This document shows positions 42,527-54,010 of a stretch of DNA of 64,000 nt, piece after piece. The first letter of the stretch is position 1. The number at the start of each line of letters is the position of its first letter. Both the position numbers and the translations under genes were made by a program. The notes under the pieces are model-generated. The model did not search any database. It worked only from the letters and a program-made list of their open reading frames with translations, and was not told the origin of the DNA. Source of the DNA: Pleurostoma richardsiae (Eukaryota; Ascomycota; Sordariomycetes; Calosphaeriales; Pleurostomataceae); the NCBI GenBank assembly GCA_030052745.1, contig JANBVO010000017.1, forward strand, positions 124,001 through 188,000, in the 5' to 3' direction.

Positions 42527-44872
42527 ATGGCGACCCGGGACGCTGAGCAACCCGTCTCGCCGAAGGCCGGCTCACGGCCGTGGGGCAATGACAGGCCGCT
42601 GTCTCCGTCGCCGCCGCCGCCACCGCCACCTCCGGGATATCGACCTTCGTTCCGGCGACAGTCAACGATGATGATCGAATCGCGTATTCGAAGAATGGAT
42701 AAGCGAATCAACCCCTATCGCCGGTATTCTGAGGACTACAGCCGCGAGCCGTCTCCCAGGAGAGACGACCCAGCGGATGGTCCGGTGGCGGTAGTGTACA
42801 ACATCAATGCCGATGGAGTCAGGGAACTCGAGGTCCAATCGAAGTCACTGGTGGATGCGATCAAGAAAGTCAACAAACACCCCCCGCTTCGGCCAGTGAC
42901 GGATCGCTTCACGGAAGAGGAGCCGTACCCTACTCTGTTCCGCCACATGGATGACATCCGGCAGGAAATTCTCAGCCTAAACGACGAACGTGCGCTCCTG
43001 GATTTGAAGGCCTTGGAAGAGGTGTCCAGGGAGATGGTGTCGATCTGGAATGATGCACGAGAAGAGAGTTTGGATGGTGAACTCACCTCCTATGACCTGA
43101 TATGGAAACATTTCCACCCAGGCGACCTCGTGGTTCGCGAGGACGATATTGGCAATCTGTGGCTCTTCGTCCTGATCGAGATCACACGCGGCGATATAAT
43201 GATTGGACGGCGTGCGAATGCAGAGACGAAGCGCATCTGCAAGTTCAGTACCTGGCTGCTGACATGGGATGGTGTCGAGAGCCGTCTCAACAGGCGCAGC
43301 GTCATTTTCAACTGCACGGAGTTCTCTGGCCGCCGCCCCGTTAAGTCTCTCCCAGTGTACCCACTAAAGTTCCTTAAAGGTGTCTCAGAAGATGAGACTA
43401 AATATCTTCTCGTAAAAAGGGGACAGCAGTGGTGGAAGCTTATCACTGAAAGGACGGCCTGCCTCGAATACAATGGACCCGCATATACCCACGAGCTCGA
43501 CGACTATCGCAGGCGGAAGGTGATCTTGGATACAAGAGGAGCAAGCCCAAAGCGATTAAGGGTACGCTATGGAGCTATAGATTGTACGAGATTCGTCGCC
43601 CAATACCTACCCGCTAATGCTCTACTAGGTGGATGGTAGAGTAGTCATAGATGGCGACTCTAAAGGCCTCGCGCCAGTCGACGTTCTACTTGGAGCCACT
43701 GACGATGACTATGATGACCGGTACGATGAACGTGCTCCCGCTCGTCCCGTAAACGACTACAGAGACCAGTACCAGTGGGACAAATTGCCCATTACGACTG
43801 AGCTTACAGACGAGCAGGCGATGCTTTGCCCGCCTATCATCGGCTGCTACGGGTTGAGAAGTAAGGAGTTCTACTCAGCTAGTGTCACAAATTTGCGGAC
43901 TGTGGGGTGGAACGTGGACGCTATGGATCATCTTGTGCTTGACGTCAAGAAGAAAGACATGCTTAAGGGCTTAGTGGGCTACCACTACAGCCGTGATGAT
44001 CGAGGGAAGGGAGACTTGATCGCAGGAAAGGGGCAGAGTCTTGTCATTCTCCTCCACGGCCCTCCAGGAGTATGTTATCGTCCATTGAGAAGTCAACCTT
44101 CCACTGATATTCAACAGGTTGGCAAAACACTCACAGCAGAGTCCATCGCCGAAGCAGTACAGAAGCCACTAGTCTCACTGAGTATCGGCGACATGGTCTG
44201 GGACGAGTCACGACTTCAAGAGCGGCTAGAGTCTGAATTCAAAAGGGCGACTTATTGGGACGCAATTCTCCTCCTGGACGAGGCTGATGTAGTCCTCGAA
44301 GCTCGATCATTTGAGGATGTCCGAAGAAATGGCATCGTCTCTAGTAGGTCTAAAGCATTTCAAGGACTGACCTACGGAAGATCTGAAAGCTAACTGTACT
44401 CTTCCATACAGTCTTCCTCCGCCAGCTGGAGTACTACCAAGGAGTCTTATTCCTTACCACGAATCGTGTCTCGACAATGGACACTGCATTTCAGTCCCGG
44501 ATCCAGATCGGCATTGGCTTCCAGAGCATGACGCCGGAGATCCGTGCCCAGGTATGGGCTCAGCTGCTCGCCTTGAATGGCCGAGACAAGATCATAGGCA
44601 TGAAGGCCTTGCAAGACGTCAAGCAAAAGCTAAGCAAGTGCGAGCTGAACGGCCGCCAGATCCGCAACGTCTTGAATGTTGCCGAGGGCCTGGCTTTCAA
44701 CCAGTACGGCGAGGCGGGCAAGCTGAAATACAGCCACATTCTGGAAGCTGTAGAGGCGGCCATTGAGTTCCAGAAACTACTGGACGATTCCAAGTCTAGC
44801 ATGAGACTGGAACAGACAGTTTGGGCGCCCTATCGTGGTGGAGACAATGACTCTGTCTACACATCGCTTTAA
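42527..44872 (+). CDS. AAA+ ATPase with DUF7025-type N-terminal region (copy 1)
   Basis: Four exons (42527-43561, 43629-44069, 44118-44343, 44412-44872), 720 aa. The N-terminus has a run of ten prolines within SPSPPPPPPPPPPGY-like sequence and a basic patch. A DUF7025-like domain follows (SYDLIWKHFHPGDLVVRE, LWLFVLIEI). The AAA core is complete: Walker A HGPPGVGKTLTAE is split exactly by intron 2 between GPPG and VGKT (about residue 492), Walker B ILLLDEADVVLE, sensor-1 LFLTTNRV and the FQSRIQI arginine finger. Residues needed for ATP hydrolysis look intact. This family is large and variable in filamentous fungi and has no assigned role. A paralogue lies at 54011. Confidence 0.9.
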
Positions 44873-45202
44873 GGAGGTCCCAGCGCTGATAAACGAGGCG
44901 GTAGGCATGGTGTAGTACCCCTCGAGGCATACGGAAGGTAGTTCTATACAGCTTTGCCAGGAAGAGTGATATATGACTAGAAGAAATCTTTTTTTTTTTT
45001 GGGGGGGGGGGAGGCTCGAGTTGAGGTCTTGATCACTAGCTTCGCACCGCATATGCCGTTCGAAGGGAAACCAGACATAAGGGGCTGGGACTAAACTGCA
45101 ATCTCCACCCACTCTGCGGGTGACGCTCGAGAGTCGCGCGTTAGTAAGGCAACGGAAGAAGGTGTCTCGCGACTACTTGAAAATATACACGAAACACGCG
45201 AA
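44873..45202. repeat. Intergenic with adjacent poly-T and poly-G homopolymers
   Basis: Immediately after the AAA gene, at about 44990-45012, a run of about eleven T is followed directly by about eleven G. Such joined homopolymers are slippage-prone and their length may be a sequencing artefact. The rest of the gap is unremarkable. Confidence 0.6.
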
Positions 45203-45580
45203 ATGAGCTTGCCGACGACTGCTTGTCTCATGTGTAAGAAGAGGCGGATTAAGGTAGGCTGGGGCTTGCCTCGCAGACACGCTGGGGTAGGACCCGAAGC
45301 TGATACTGCTACATAGTGTGATTCGACCCGGCCGACATGCGCCCGGTGCTGGAAAGCTGGGCGTGACTGCAAGCGCCACACTGGCGATGAAACAGGCCTT
45401 GCATTCCGGAGCGAGAAAGCCTTTGCACAAGGGCAGCCACGGCGTCCTCGGAGGAAGAAGGCGGGTGCGAGCCCGGCGGTGGCATCATCAATATATGACG
45501 CAAGCGAGACATCGGCAATCTCCTCGCCCTCACCAGCCGGTCCCATCCGGCCATCCCAAGCTGTGGACAGGCGGTCCTGA
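45203..45580 (+). pseudogene. Truncated Zn2Cys6 regulator gene
   Basis: Two exon-like pieces (45203-45253, 45317-45580) joined by a GTAGGC..ACATAG intron encode a full zinc cluster: TTACLMCKKRRIK then CDSTRPTCARCWKAGRDC. A basic, Ser/Pro-rich stretch follows (RRPRRKKAGASPAVASS). The frame stops at 45578-45580 after 104 residues, before any fungal TF domain. The same frame stays open beyond that stop to about 45730 (EAQDAEISAHYLLSIAAV looks coding). This suggests a once longer regulator with a nonsense change, or an unrecognised intron. It could also be a functional small DNA-binding protein. Confidence 0.55.
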
Positions 45581-46464
45581 ACTGCCCGCAGACGGAGAGA
45601 GGCTCAGGATGCTGAGATTTCAGCCCACTACCTCCTGAGCATAGCCGCCGTGAGGATGATTGACTGGAGAACTGGGGACACACGACGAGAAAAGGAGGTC
45701 TGCGGTTATAGAGGGAACGCGTACAAACCTATCCCGTAGGCAGCTTCTCTGAGTCGCCAGCTTCTTCGTACCGGACGCATGACTCCACTGCCTAGGTAGG
45801 GTTCAGTGAAGACCTTGATTACAGAAAATAATCCACCCTCGACGACTTTTCAGGCCTCAACTACGAGTGCAAACACGTGATCCTTTCTCTTTGTATCAGC
45901 ACACGATGCTGGCTCAGAGCATGGCCTCTTTCCCACTCCATCGCGCCTAGGTCCGTTTGGAATGTATTCGCACAAGCGGGAATTAGGCTGAGCGAAACTT
46001 TTGCAAAGAGCCGGCAAAGGAAGTGCAATAAGTAATCTAAAGCTCTTGTAGAGGTGCTTAGCCGAAAGATTCCTTGCAATATCCAGAAAGTATTACATTG
46101 CTAAAAATGGCCCAATGTCTCGCGACCCTCATACCTAAAAGACGACAACGGCACGTCCCCAGGGCTCAGTCTATCGCCTATGGCCTAGATCATACAGGTA
46201 TGGAGACCGAGACCATGATAGATAAAGCACCCAAACACCGGGAGACAGCTGATGATCCTATATTGACGATATCATTTGGCTCTTTACTTTTAGAGGCTTA
46301 CGTTGGCAGGTGGCTATGAACGAAGGGGCACGTAGCATGGAGGAAGTGCGTGTACGGACTGATCTCTGCCAAGTGATAAAGAGATGGCAGTGCACATCGA
46401 GGCCGTACCCGGTTTCTCCAGTGGCCCGTGTTCATGGCATATTGGATATCCAATGTGTCTCTGG
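45581..46464. other. Intergenic, remains of the broken regulator then promoter of the LysM gene
   Basis: About 0.9 kb. The first ~150 bp may be decayed regulator coding sequence. A CCTAGGTAGG word occurs near 45793. No other gene is supported. Confidence 0.4.
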
Positions 46465-47770
46465 ATGATGAGAACCGCCATAGTAGCCGCCGTCTCGTAT
46501 GCTGCGGGGGTTACAGCCAACTCTCTAGTACCGCGAGCATGTACGCAGACGTACGCCGCAGTGGAAGGAGACACATGCGCTTCTGTTGCGACCGCCAGGG
46601 GCATGACTGTTGCCAACTTCATCTTGCTCAATCCTTCTTCTAAAAGCTGCCAGCTCACCCCAGGGATCATTTACTGCATAGCAGGAGACACAGCCGGGTC
46701 GGATGTGGGATCATCGACCACCGCCGCCCGGAGCCCGTCCCTAACAGCGACGGCTACAGGAACATCACAGCCGGCAGCCTTGCGCGTCAGCCCAGACGGA
46801 ACCTGCGGGAACGGGCTAACTTGCCTTAGCTCGTCATTCGGGGACTGTTGCTCTGAACACGGATACTGTGGAGCGAGTGAGGCATACTGCAGTGTTGGAT
46901 GTCAAGTCGCCTTCGGCGTGTGCGGAAGCAGCCTGTCTTCCTCGCCATCACCACCGCCAATTGTCACAACAACCATGCTGAGCACTGTCACTAGAACAGT
47001 ATCTTCTACCCTTGTCAGCACTGCTCCTGGACTGACAGTCACCATCCCTGGCCCAACGGTCACCATCCCCAGCTCTGTGAAGACACTTCCTGGAAGCGTC
47101 ATCACGGTCACTTCCACCGTTGTTGTTCCGAGCGATGTGTCTCAGGTAGTGGTCGTCTCCACGAGCACATCCGTGATTCTTGTCTCCAGTACCGTGGTTG
47201 CATCGGTAACCAGCACCGTCGTGCACACCGTTACTGTCCAGTTGGAAAGGAGCGTGACGAGCACCGTTTGGAAAACAGACACGCTCACGACGATAACCAC
47301 GCTGACTGTCGGCGTCGCTGGAGGATGCGACAGTGTAGCAACAACATCCCCGTCGACGCTGGCCCAGACAAGCACAGCAAGGCCGGTGCCTACGCCATCG
47401 CGTACGTTACCCGGTACTGCAGCTAACTGTAAGTGTCTTTATCACCGGCGAGGAGTGCAAAGGGTGATAGCCTAACGCTGTTCAGGCAAGAGATTTTACC
47501 TAGTAAGGGAAGGTGATGATTGTGACAGCATCACAGCTGGATTACACATCACAGAAGAAGAGTTGTAAGTCCACAACGCCAACCTCGGTGACTCGACTCG
47601 AACGAAGGCTGACCGCCCTCGTCCTCAGCTTTTCCTGGAACCGAGCGATAGGGCCGTCGATCGGAACACTGGTGTGCGCCTCTCACAACATCGAGCTGAT
47701 CTTGCGGGGGATTTGTAAGGTCAGCTGCGACAGTCTCTGGGAGGGATACTATGTCTGTGTCGGAGTATGA
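46465..47770 (+). CDS. Secreted LysM / chitin-binding (CBM18) protein
   Basis: Likely an extracellular or wall chitin-binding protein, of the kind used as effectors or in self-protection. Four exons (46465-47428, 47486-47564, 47629-47671, 47720-47770), 378 aa. A signal peptide (MMRTAIVAAVSYAAGVTANS) is followed by LysM-1 (QTYAAVEGDTCASVATARGM to LTPGIIYCI). A CBM18 hevein-like domain comes next: DGTCGNGLTC, FGDCCSEHGYCG, YCSVGCQ. Then ~130 residues of Thr/Val/Ser repeats (TVTIPGPTVTIPS). A second LysM is assembled only after splicing: CKRFYLVREGDDCDSIT, EEEFFSWNRAIG and CDSLWEGYYVCVGV. The last intron (47672-47719) is 48 bp with no stop. The ATG at 46465 is preferred over in-frame ATGs upstream because the signal peptide starts there. 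Confidence 0.85.
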
Positions 47771-48340
47771 ACGACAAACTGGGCTAGGTCATCTGTCGTT
47801 GAGTGCAGCTACCGTGATAAGAGAGTTGAAGATAAGCAGATATGTTTGTCGTTATCAACCGATCGGACGAGATCCTAGAGCAGGCATCGTGGCAGGCCCG
47901 TTCATGCTCTGCTCCTTCATCTGACCCTTTCATTGCTCTGATAAGGCACCGTGGTGAACAACGTGTTGTTGGGCTCTGGAGGTACCTAGGTAGGTACCGA
48001 GGTACCGTACAATAGGTGAGGCTAGCTTACGTAACATGGTGCTGAGCCACAAACCAGCCGCCTGCCACGCGAAGGCTCAACCCCTCCCCCGCACACATGC
48101 TAAAGGTACGTACCTTTGCGCGCCGTTACCGACCCAACTTGTGGCGCTCCGTACCGAGTTAGGTACCTTATCTTATCGGCCGACGCGACAAATATTTGGA
48201 AATTGTTCCCGAATTTTTATTTTTCTCTTCCCCACCACCATTTCTTCACCTCCAACCCTGCAGGTGTCCTCGGAGGGCAGTTTCTGTTTGTTTCCTTGCC
48301 TTCCAGAGCTGCAGTTCTTGATTGGTGAGGCAGTGTCAGT
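47771..48340 (+). promoter_or_regulatory. Importin gene promoter with CCTAGGTAGGTACC words
   Basis: 570 bp. Overlapping GGTACC/CCTAGG words form a near-palindromic block at about 47980-48009 (GGTACCTAGGTAGGTACC) with further GGTACGTACC and GGTACC copies at about 48104-48175. Such blocks recur upstream of many Pezizomycotina genes; the binding factor is not known to me. Confidence 0.5.
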
Positions 48341-51300
48341 ATGGACGGACAAAAGCTGGCGGCTCTGCTTCAGCAGAGCCAGATCCGTAAGTTCCGTCTC
48401 CTCTTCTGCCCTGGTCCATCTCTGCATTCCTGACCCCTCCCGTGGCTGAGAGATCCCCTGCTCTGCATGGGCCGCCGGTCCCTGACACGGGGAGAGAAAG
48501 ACACTTGTGGGCTAATCTCAGAATTTTCAACTTCTAGCCGACACCCAGAAGATCAAGGCCATTACTGCCGAGCTCCAGAAGAACTACTACGTCCATCCCG
48601 AGTCCCTGCTGCTCCTCATCGAGATCCTCTGCACGCATCAAGATGTCGGTGTGCGGCAGCAGGCCGCCGTGCAGGCTGCCCGACTGGTGCCCAAGCACTG
48701 GAAGTCGGTGCCCGCCGCCCAGAAGGAAGGCGTCCGCCGCCATCTTGTCGAGGCCACCATGAAGGAGCAGAACCCCAAGTGCCGTCATGCAGAGTCTCGC
48801 GTCATTGCAAATATCGCTAGCCTCGACTTCGACGACGGCGAGTGGACGGATCTGATGCCAGCCCTCTTCAACCTGGCTTCCAATAGTGACGTTGCCCAGC
48901 GCGAGGTCGGCTCCTACATTATTTTCAGCGTGCTCGAGGCGAACCCGACACACTTTAACGACCATGTCCACCAGCTCCTCGAACTCTTCAGCCACACTCT
49001 CAAGGACCCCCAGAGCAGAGATGTCCGTGTCAACACCATGATGTCCATAGGTGCTATGCTCATGCTGGTCGATCCGGACGAGGACGAGAAGGCCGTCACC
49101 GGCGTGCAGGCCCTCGTCCCATCCATGGTTGACGTCCTGAAGGACGCTGTCGAGAACAACGACGAGGAGAGAACCCAGCAATCGTTTGAAGTGTTCCAGC
49201 AGTTTCTGGCCTACGAATCCGTCCTCCTTGCCAACTACCTGCGCGATCTTGTGCAGTTCATGCTGGAACTCGCCGCCAACAAGAACGTGGACGGCGAGGT
49301 TCGAGCGCAGGCGTTGGCATTCTTGGCTCAGACTGTCCGCTACCGCCGCATGAAGATCCAGGCGATGCGTGACATGGGTGCCCAGTTGACCCTCAAGAGC
49401 ATGGAGATCCTCACGGAGATTGATGACGAAGATGATGACGACGAGACAACGCCTCCCCGTTCCGCTCTGTCTCTTCTCGATCAGCTTGCGACCGATCTGC
49501 CCCCCAAGCAGGTCATCGTTCCTATGCTTGATGCTTTCCCCAAATTTGCCTCTTCCCAGGATGCAGGCTACCGAAAGGCCGGCGTTCTGGCTCTCGGCAC
49601 AATGACGGAGGGAGCACCAGATTTTGTCTCTACCCAGCTCAAGTCTGTGATGCCGATTGTCATCACACTTCTAAACGACCACGATGTTGGTGTCCGGCAC
49701 ACAGCTCTTGTTGGTCTGACGCGGATCGCAGAGGAAATGGCTGATGAACTTGGTGACTACCGCGATGCTCTTGTTGACGCTCTGTTGAAGAACCTGCAGG
49801 CCTCCATGACGGAGACTGCTGATCCCAGCACTGCCAAGAAGAATGTCGAGGTCATGCGCTCCGTGTGCGCCGCTCTTGATGCACTCGCCGACGGATTTGA
49901 TGCGGATGTCATGAAGAAGTACGGTCCCCAGCTCATCGACCCTATCGGCGCCCTTCTGGGCCATCCCGACTTCAAGGTCAAGTCGGCCGCCGCGGGAGCC
50001 TTGGGCGCTATTGCCGGGTCCATGGGCGATGCCTTCAAGCCCTACTTTGAGAAGACCATGTCTGCGCTTGGTTCATATGTCAGCATCAAGGATAACGAAG
50101 ACGAGCTCGTACTGCGTAGCGGAGTCTGTGACGCGCTAGGCCGCATTGCTGCCGCCGTCGGACCGGAGGCGTTCAAGCCGTACGTCATGGACCTAATGAA
50201 AGCTAGCGAGGAGGCTCTGCACTTAGATAACCCTCGGCTCCGCGAGACGAGCTTCATCCTCTGGAGCTCACTTGCTAAAGTCTACGAGAAGGACTTTGTG
50301 CCCTTCCTCTCTGGTGTGTTCAAGGGGCTCTTCGACAGCCTAGAGCTGGAGGAGGAAGAAGTCATTCTCTCGCTCTCAGAGGAAGAGCAGGCCATCGCTG
50401 GTACTTCGGAGGAAATAATTGTGGGCGGCAAGAAGATCAAGCTTCGAAAGCCCGAAGATGTCGAAGACGGTTCTATGGATGCCGATGAGGATGATGAAGA
50501 CTGGGAGGATTTCGCCGTCTCGCCCGAGGCGCTCGAGAAGGAGGTCGCTATCGAGATCCTCGGCGACATCATCACGCACGCCTGCGGACCCAACGAGGTC
50601 AAGCAATACCTTGAGAAGGCCGTCGAGAACGTCACTCCCCTCGTGGAGCACAGCTATGAAGGTTGCCGCAAGGCCGCCATCAGCACCCTATGGCGATCAT
50701 ATGCTCGAGTGTGGCAGCTGATGGAAGAGGAGACGGGCAGCTCCTGGGAGCCTGGCTTCCCGCCGAAGCAGGAGCCGAATGCGACGCTCGTTCAGCTGGG
50801 CGAGATTGTCTCCAAAGCAACTCTCCAGTTGTGGGCTGACGAAGGTGATCGGTATGTACTTTGTCTTGGCTTCCTTTCCTACCTTTTCTCCTATGATGAA
50901 TACCTTGCGTTATACCCAGCTCACTCAGACGCAATATTGCGGGTGCTGAGAACGCGTAATTATCTACTCCTGATTTGGATCTTAACTTTCTGCTTGATTG
51001 TTTTTTTTTTCCTGTTATGGAGCAACACTAACTCGACCAAAGCAATGTCGTCACCGAGATCAACCGGAACATCGCTGCGGTTCTCAAAACCACCGGCCCT
51101 GCCGTCCTCGCTCAGGATAACATGCTGACTCAGACGGTCACGGTCCTCGGCACGATCATCACACGCTCGCACCCTTGCCAGCAAGACCTTGGAGACGAAG
51201 AGGACGAACAGGATACCGAAGACTCGTCTGAGTACGACTGGCTCATCATCGATACCGCTCTCGACGTCGTTATCGGCCTTGCTATTGCCCTGGGCCCTGA

Positions 51301-52062
51301 TTTCGGCGAGCTGTGGAAGGTGTTCGAGAAGCCCATCATGAAGTTCGCTTCGGCCAACGAGGCTCTCCAACGATCGACGGCGGTCGGCGTCATTGCCGAG
51401 TGCGCAGCCAACATGGGGGAGACCGTGACTCCGTATACCGGAGCTCTGTTGAAGCTCCTTCTGCACCGTCTTAGCGACGAGGACCCTGAGACCAAGAGCA
51501 ATGCTGCTTATGCTATCGGTCGGCTGATCTACAACTCTACCGACAGCAAGACGTACCTGCCGAGCTACAACATTATCTTGTCCAAACTTGAGCCGATGCT
51601 GCAGATGGACCACTCCCGCATCAAGGACAATGCTGCCGGTTGTGTCTGCCGCATGATTATGTCCAACCCCGAGGTCGTTCCGATCAGTGAGGTGCTTCCT
51701 GTTCTGGTCGACCTTCTCCCCTTGAAGGATGACTATGAGGAGAACGCCCCAGTTTACGAGTGCCTGTTCAAGCTCTGTAAGTCATCACTCCGTATGGCGA
51801 CGATCCAATTAGAGACACGGCCTTCTTGATCTGTGAGAGCTGTTACTGACAGTATGCGATAGACCAGGCAAATGACTCGACTGTGCAGCAGCTAACGCCA
51901 AGACTCATCCCTGTCCTTCTCAAGGTGCTTGCGCCGCCCGAGGAGCAGCTGGAGGACGAGACGCGCGTGATGGTCCAGCAGATCGTCCAGATCCTTTTCA
52001 AGGCACAGCCGGACCTGTTCCGCGGCCACGAGGAGATCCTGAAGCTCTCTGGCGCTGCTTAG
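48341..52062 (+). CDS. KAP123: Importin subunit beta-4 / Kap123-type karyopherin
   Basis: Nuclear import receptor for ribosomal proteins and histones H3/H4, cycling through the nuclear pore with Ran. Four exons (48341-48386, 48538-50851, 51043-51776, 51863-52062), 1097 aa, close to yeast Kap123. HEAT repeats run throughout. The N-terminal importin-beta segment is QKIKAITAELQKNYYVHPES, with PDVGVRQ-like HQDVGVRQQAAVQAARLVP next. Acidic loops (EIDDEDDDDE and MDADEDDEDWEDF) match the cargo/Ran loops of this group. The 46-nt first exon codes MDGQKLAALLQQSQI. The 191-bp intron at 50852-51042 begins GTATGT and holds a T10+ tract. This is a conserved housekeeping gene inside an accessory-looking block. 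Confidence 0.93.
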
Positions 52063-52279
52063 TAGACGGTGCGGATGTTTAGAGTATACCCTGGGAGGCC
52101 TGTTGTGAGAATGGATGGATAAGAACAGGACGGAGGGAAAGGAAGCCCTGTTCGTCGCTAACGGAATATGAGCCCGATAGACATGATTCACGACCTGGCG
52201 GAGGATTCTCCTTTCCGCTCTTGTTAGACCCTTGAACTGAGATTCCCCCACATTGATTTCATTCTTCCTTTGCTGCGGA

Positions 52280-53230
52280 TCACTGTGCTGCTCCCTTTGT
52301 CTCGTGTTGACGTCTCGAATACTAGCCTCTGGCGAGACATTCTAACTTCGAGTCGTCACGGACTCCCTGGACTCCGCCATGGGCCTCACCCATGCCGTGT
52401 CCTCCGGCCATGGCATGGCACGGGCCGCCCAACTCAGCTCCCGCGGCGTCGGCTCTGTCGACCTTCACTCTTCTCGCTGAGCGGGTGTCTAACCACTTCA
52501 CCAATCGTTCCACTCGATGCCGCACTCCCTCAGCCAGTCGACCTCCGCCACGCCCATTCTGCCCATCGCGATGTTGCAAGACAGCGAGCGCCCAGACTTC
52601 TCCACGTCCATCGCATGACTGATCAAGTACCCCATTATGCAGGAGACGAAGCTCAGCAAACCAGCGCCTTCACTCTTTGCCGACCCCCTCGTGCAACACC
52701 CTCGCCACCAACAGCGGATCGACTAGGCCGGCGCCCCACGTCAGACGCTCGTCCTCGGCACTGATGGACTCTCTGGCGGCGAGGTCGGCGACCTGGGATG
52801 GCGGATTATCGGCGTGGACGAGCGGCGCGGTAAGCATAGCGATCCGCGGGGACAGCATGATGGGATGTCATGCCGGCGCTCAGGGTCGGGAATATACGTT
52901 GTTGTCGTTAAAGCGGAGCAGGTACGGAACGAGACGCTACGCGGCGAGATCGAAGGACTCGTATGTGTACCGCGCGTTGGTGCCTTTGGGCATCAGGGTG
53001 GAAGCTTTGGTCGAGGCGAAAGTCAACGGCGGTGATGTCCTAAAGGAAGGCGAGATAGTCGCGTAGTGTTTCATCGCTAATGATGGTATGGAGGTCCTCG
53101 GCCTGTGTTCTGTCGGTGCCCAGATGCAATAGATGGAAGAGGGGGTTGTGAATTTGGAAATTTGACCGCTTCCTGCGGACGAATATGAAGATCTGGGCGA
53201 GGCGAGGATCTGTGGAAGATGGGGAGGGTG
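52280..53230 (-). pseudogene. Decayed coding region, unidentified
   Basis: On the minus strand, coding-like stretches appear in different frames separated by stops. From 53200 downward I read RRKRSNFQIHNPLFHLLHLG and SDETLRDYLAFL then a stop and DITAVDFRLDQSFHPDAQ. A shifted frame gives MPKGTNARYTYESFDLAA, stop, RLVPYLLRFNDNNVYSRP, and further down RESISAEDERLTWGAGLVDP. The amino-acid character is that of a real soluble protein, but no frame is continuous and introns do not rescue it, so it looks like a broken gene. I do not recognise the family. It converges on the importin gene. Confidence 0.4.
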
Positions 53231-54010
53231 TTTGGTGCCCGTACGAGGATCACAGGGCGAGGTTTCTCAGTGTGAAGATACGCGCCTACCTCTCGGAGCT
53301 CGCAATCCTACCTTAGAAACTGGTATAAAGTGATCTTTCTACCTCTGGTTTTCTCTAAACGGCTCTATCTGACTGCCTGTCTCGTCTTTAAGCCGCCTGA
53401 CTTTGCGGTTTCCCTGCCTCGTGATAGAGACGGCCACTACTGATCACCTAAATAATAGTAAAGCTACCATTTGAACAAGCCTTCACGTCTTGGGACATAA
53501 CGGAAATGCCCTTTTGGGTTTCACAACTTGAAATACACTAGACCGGGACCATATTGTCCGCTCTGTTGCTGGCGACTCTGCCATAGCTCTCTTGTCGACT
53601 CAAGTTGACCATTGTAACACGAATCAGGCAGGACTGGGGCTCTTATGGCTCCCCCGGTTGCACAGATGCGTAGGTCTCTAGACAGATCTAGTCATTGGAT
53701 CGACCGCCCTACATTGGGGGCCGAATCACGCAGCCTGCAGAGAGACTGCATGTGCCGGGCAGGCAGAACAGGCAGATAACGCCTCAAGTCGAGATGATTG
53801 GAACACGTCGACCCCTGTTGAAACCTGATGAAGGCTACCCTTATTAAAGGGCAGCTTCCCTCTTTCCGCGTGCTCGCAGCAAGCTGTATGATCCTGAGAA
53901 CGAGAATCTCCAAGCCAACGCCAACATAGGTAGACAATATCCCTCTCACGTCTACAGTCATTGGCCGTAGCGCTCAAACGAATTCTGATCGAAACAAAAT
54001 CGGTTCAGCA
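53231..54010. other. Intergenic upstream of AAA ATPase copy 2
   Basis: 780 bp, locally AT-richer around 53440-53520. No gene or repeat is supported. Confidence 0.45.

Noticed and set aside
50852-51128. Continuation of the importin frame past 50851
   Set aside because: The stretch starts with GTATGT, contains a long T tract and non-HEAT sequence; splicing to 51043 restores the conserved NVVTEINRNIAAVLK.
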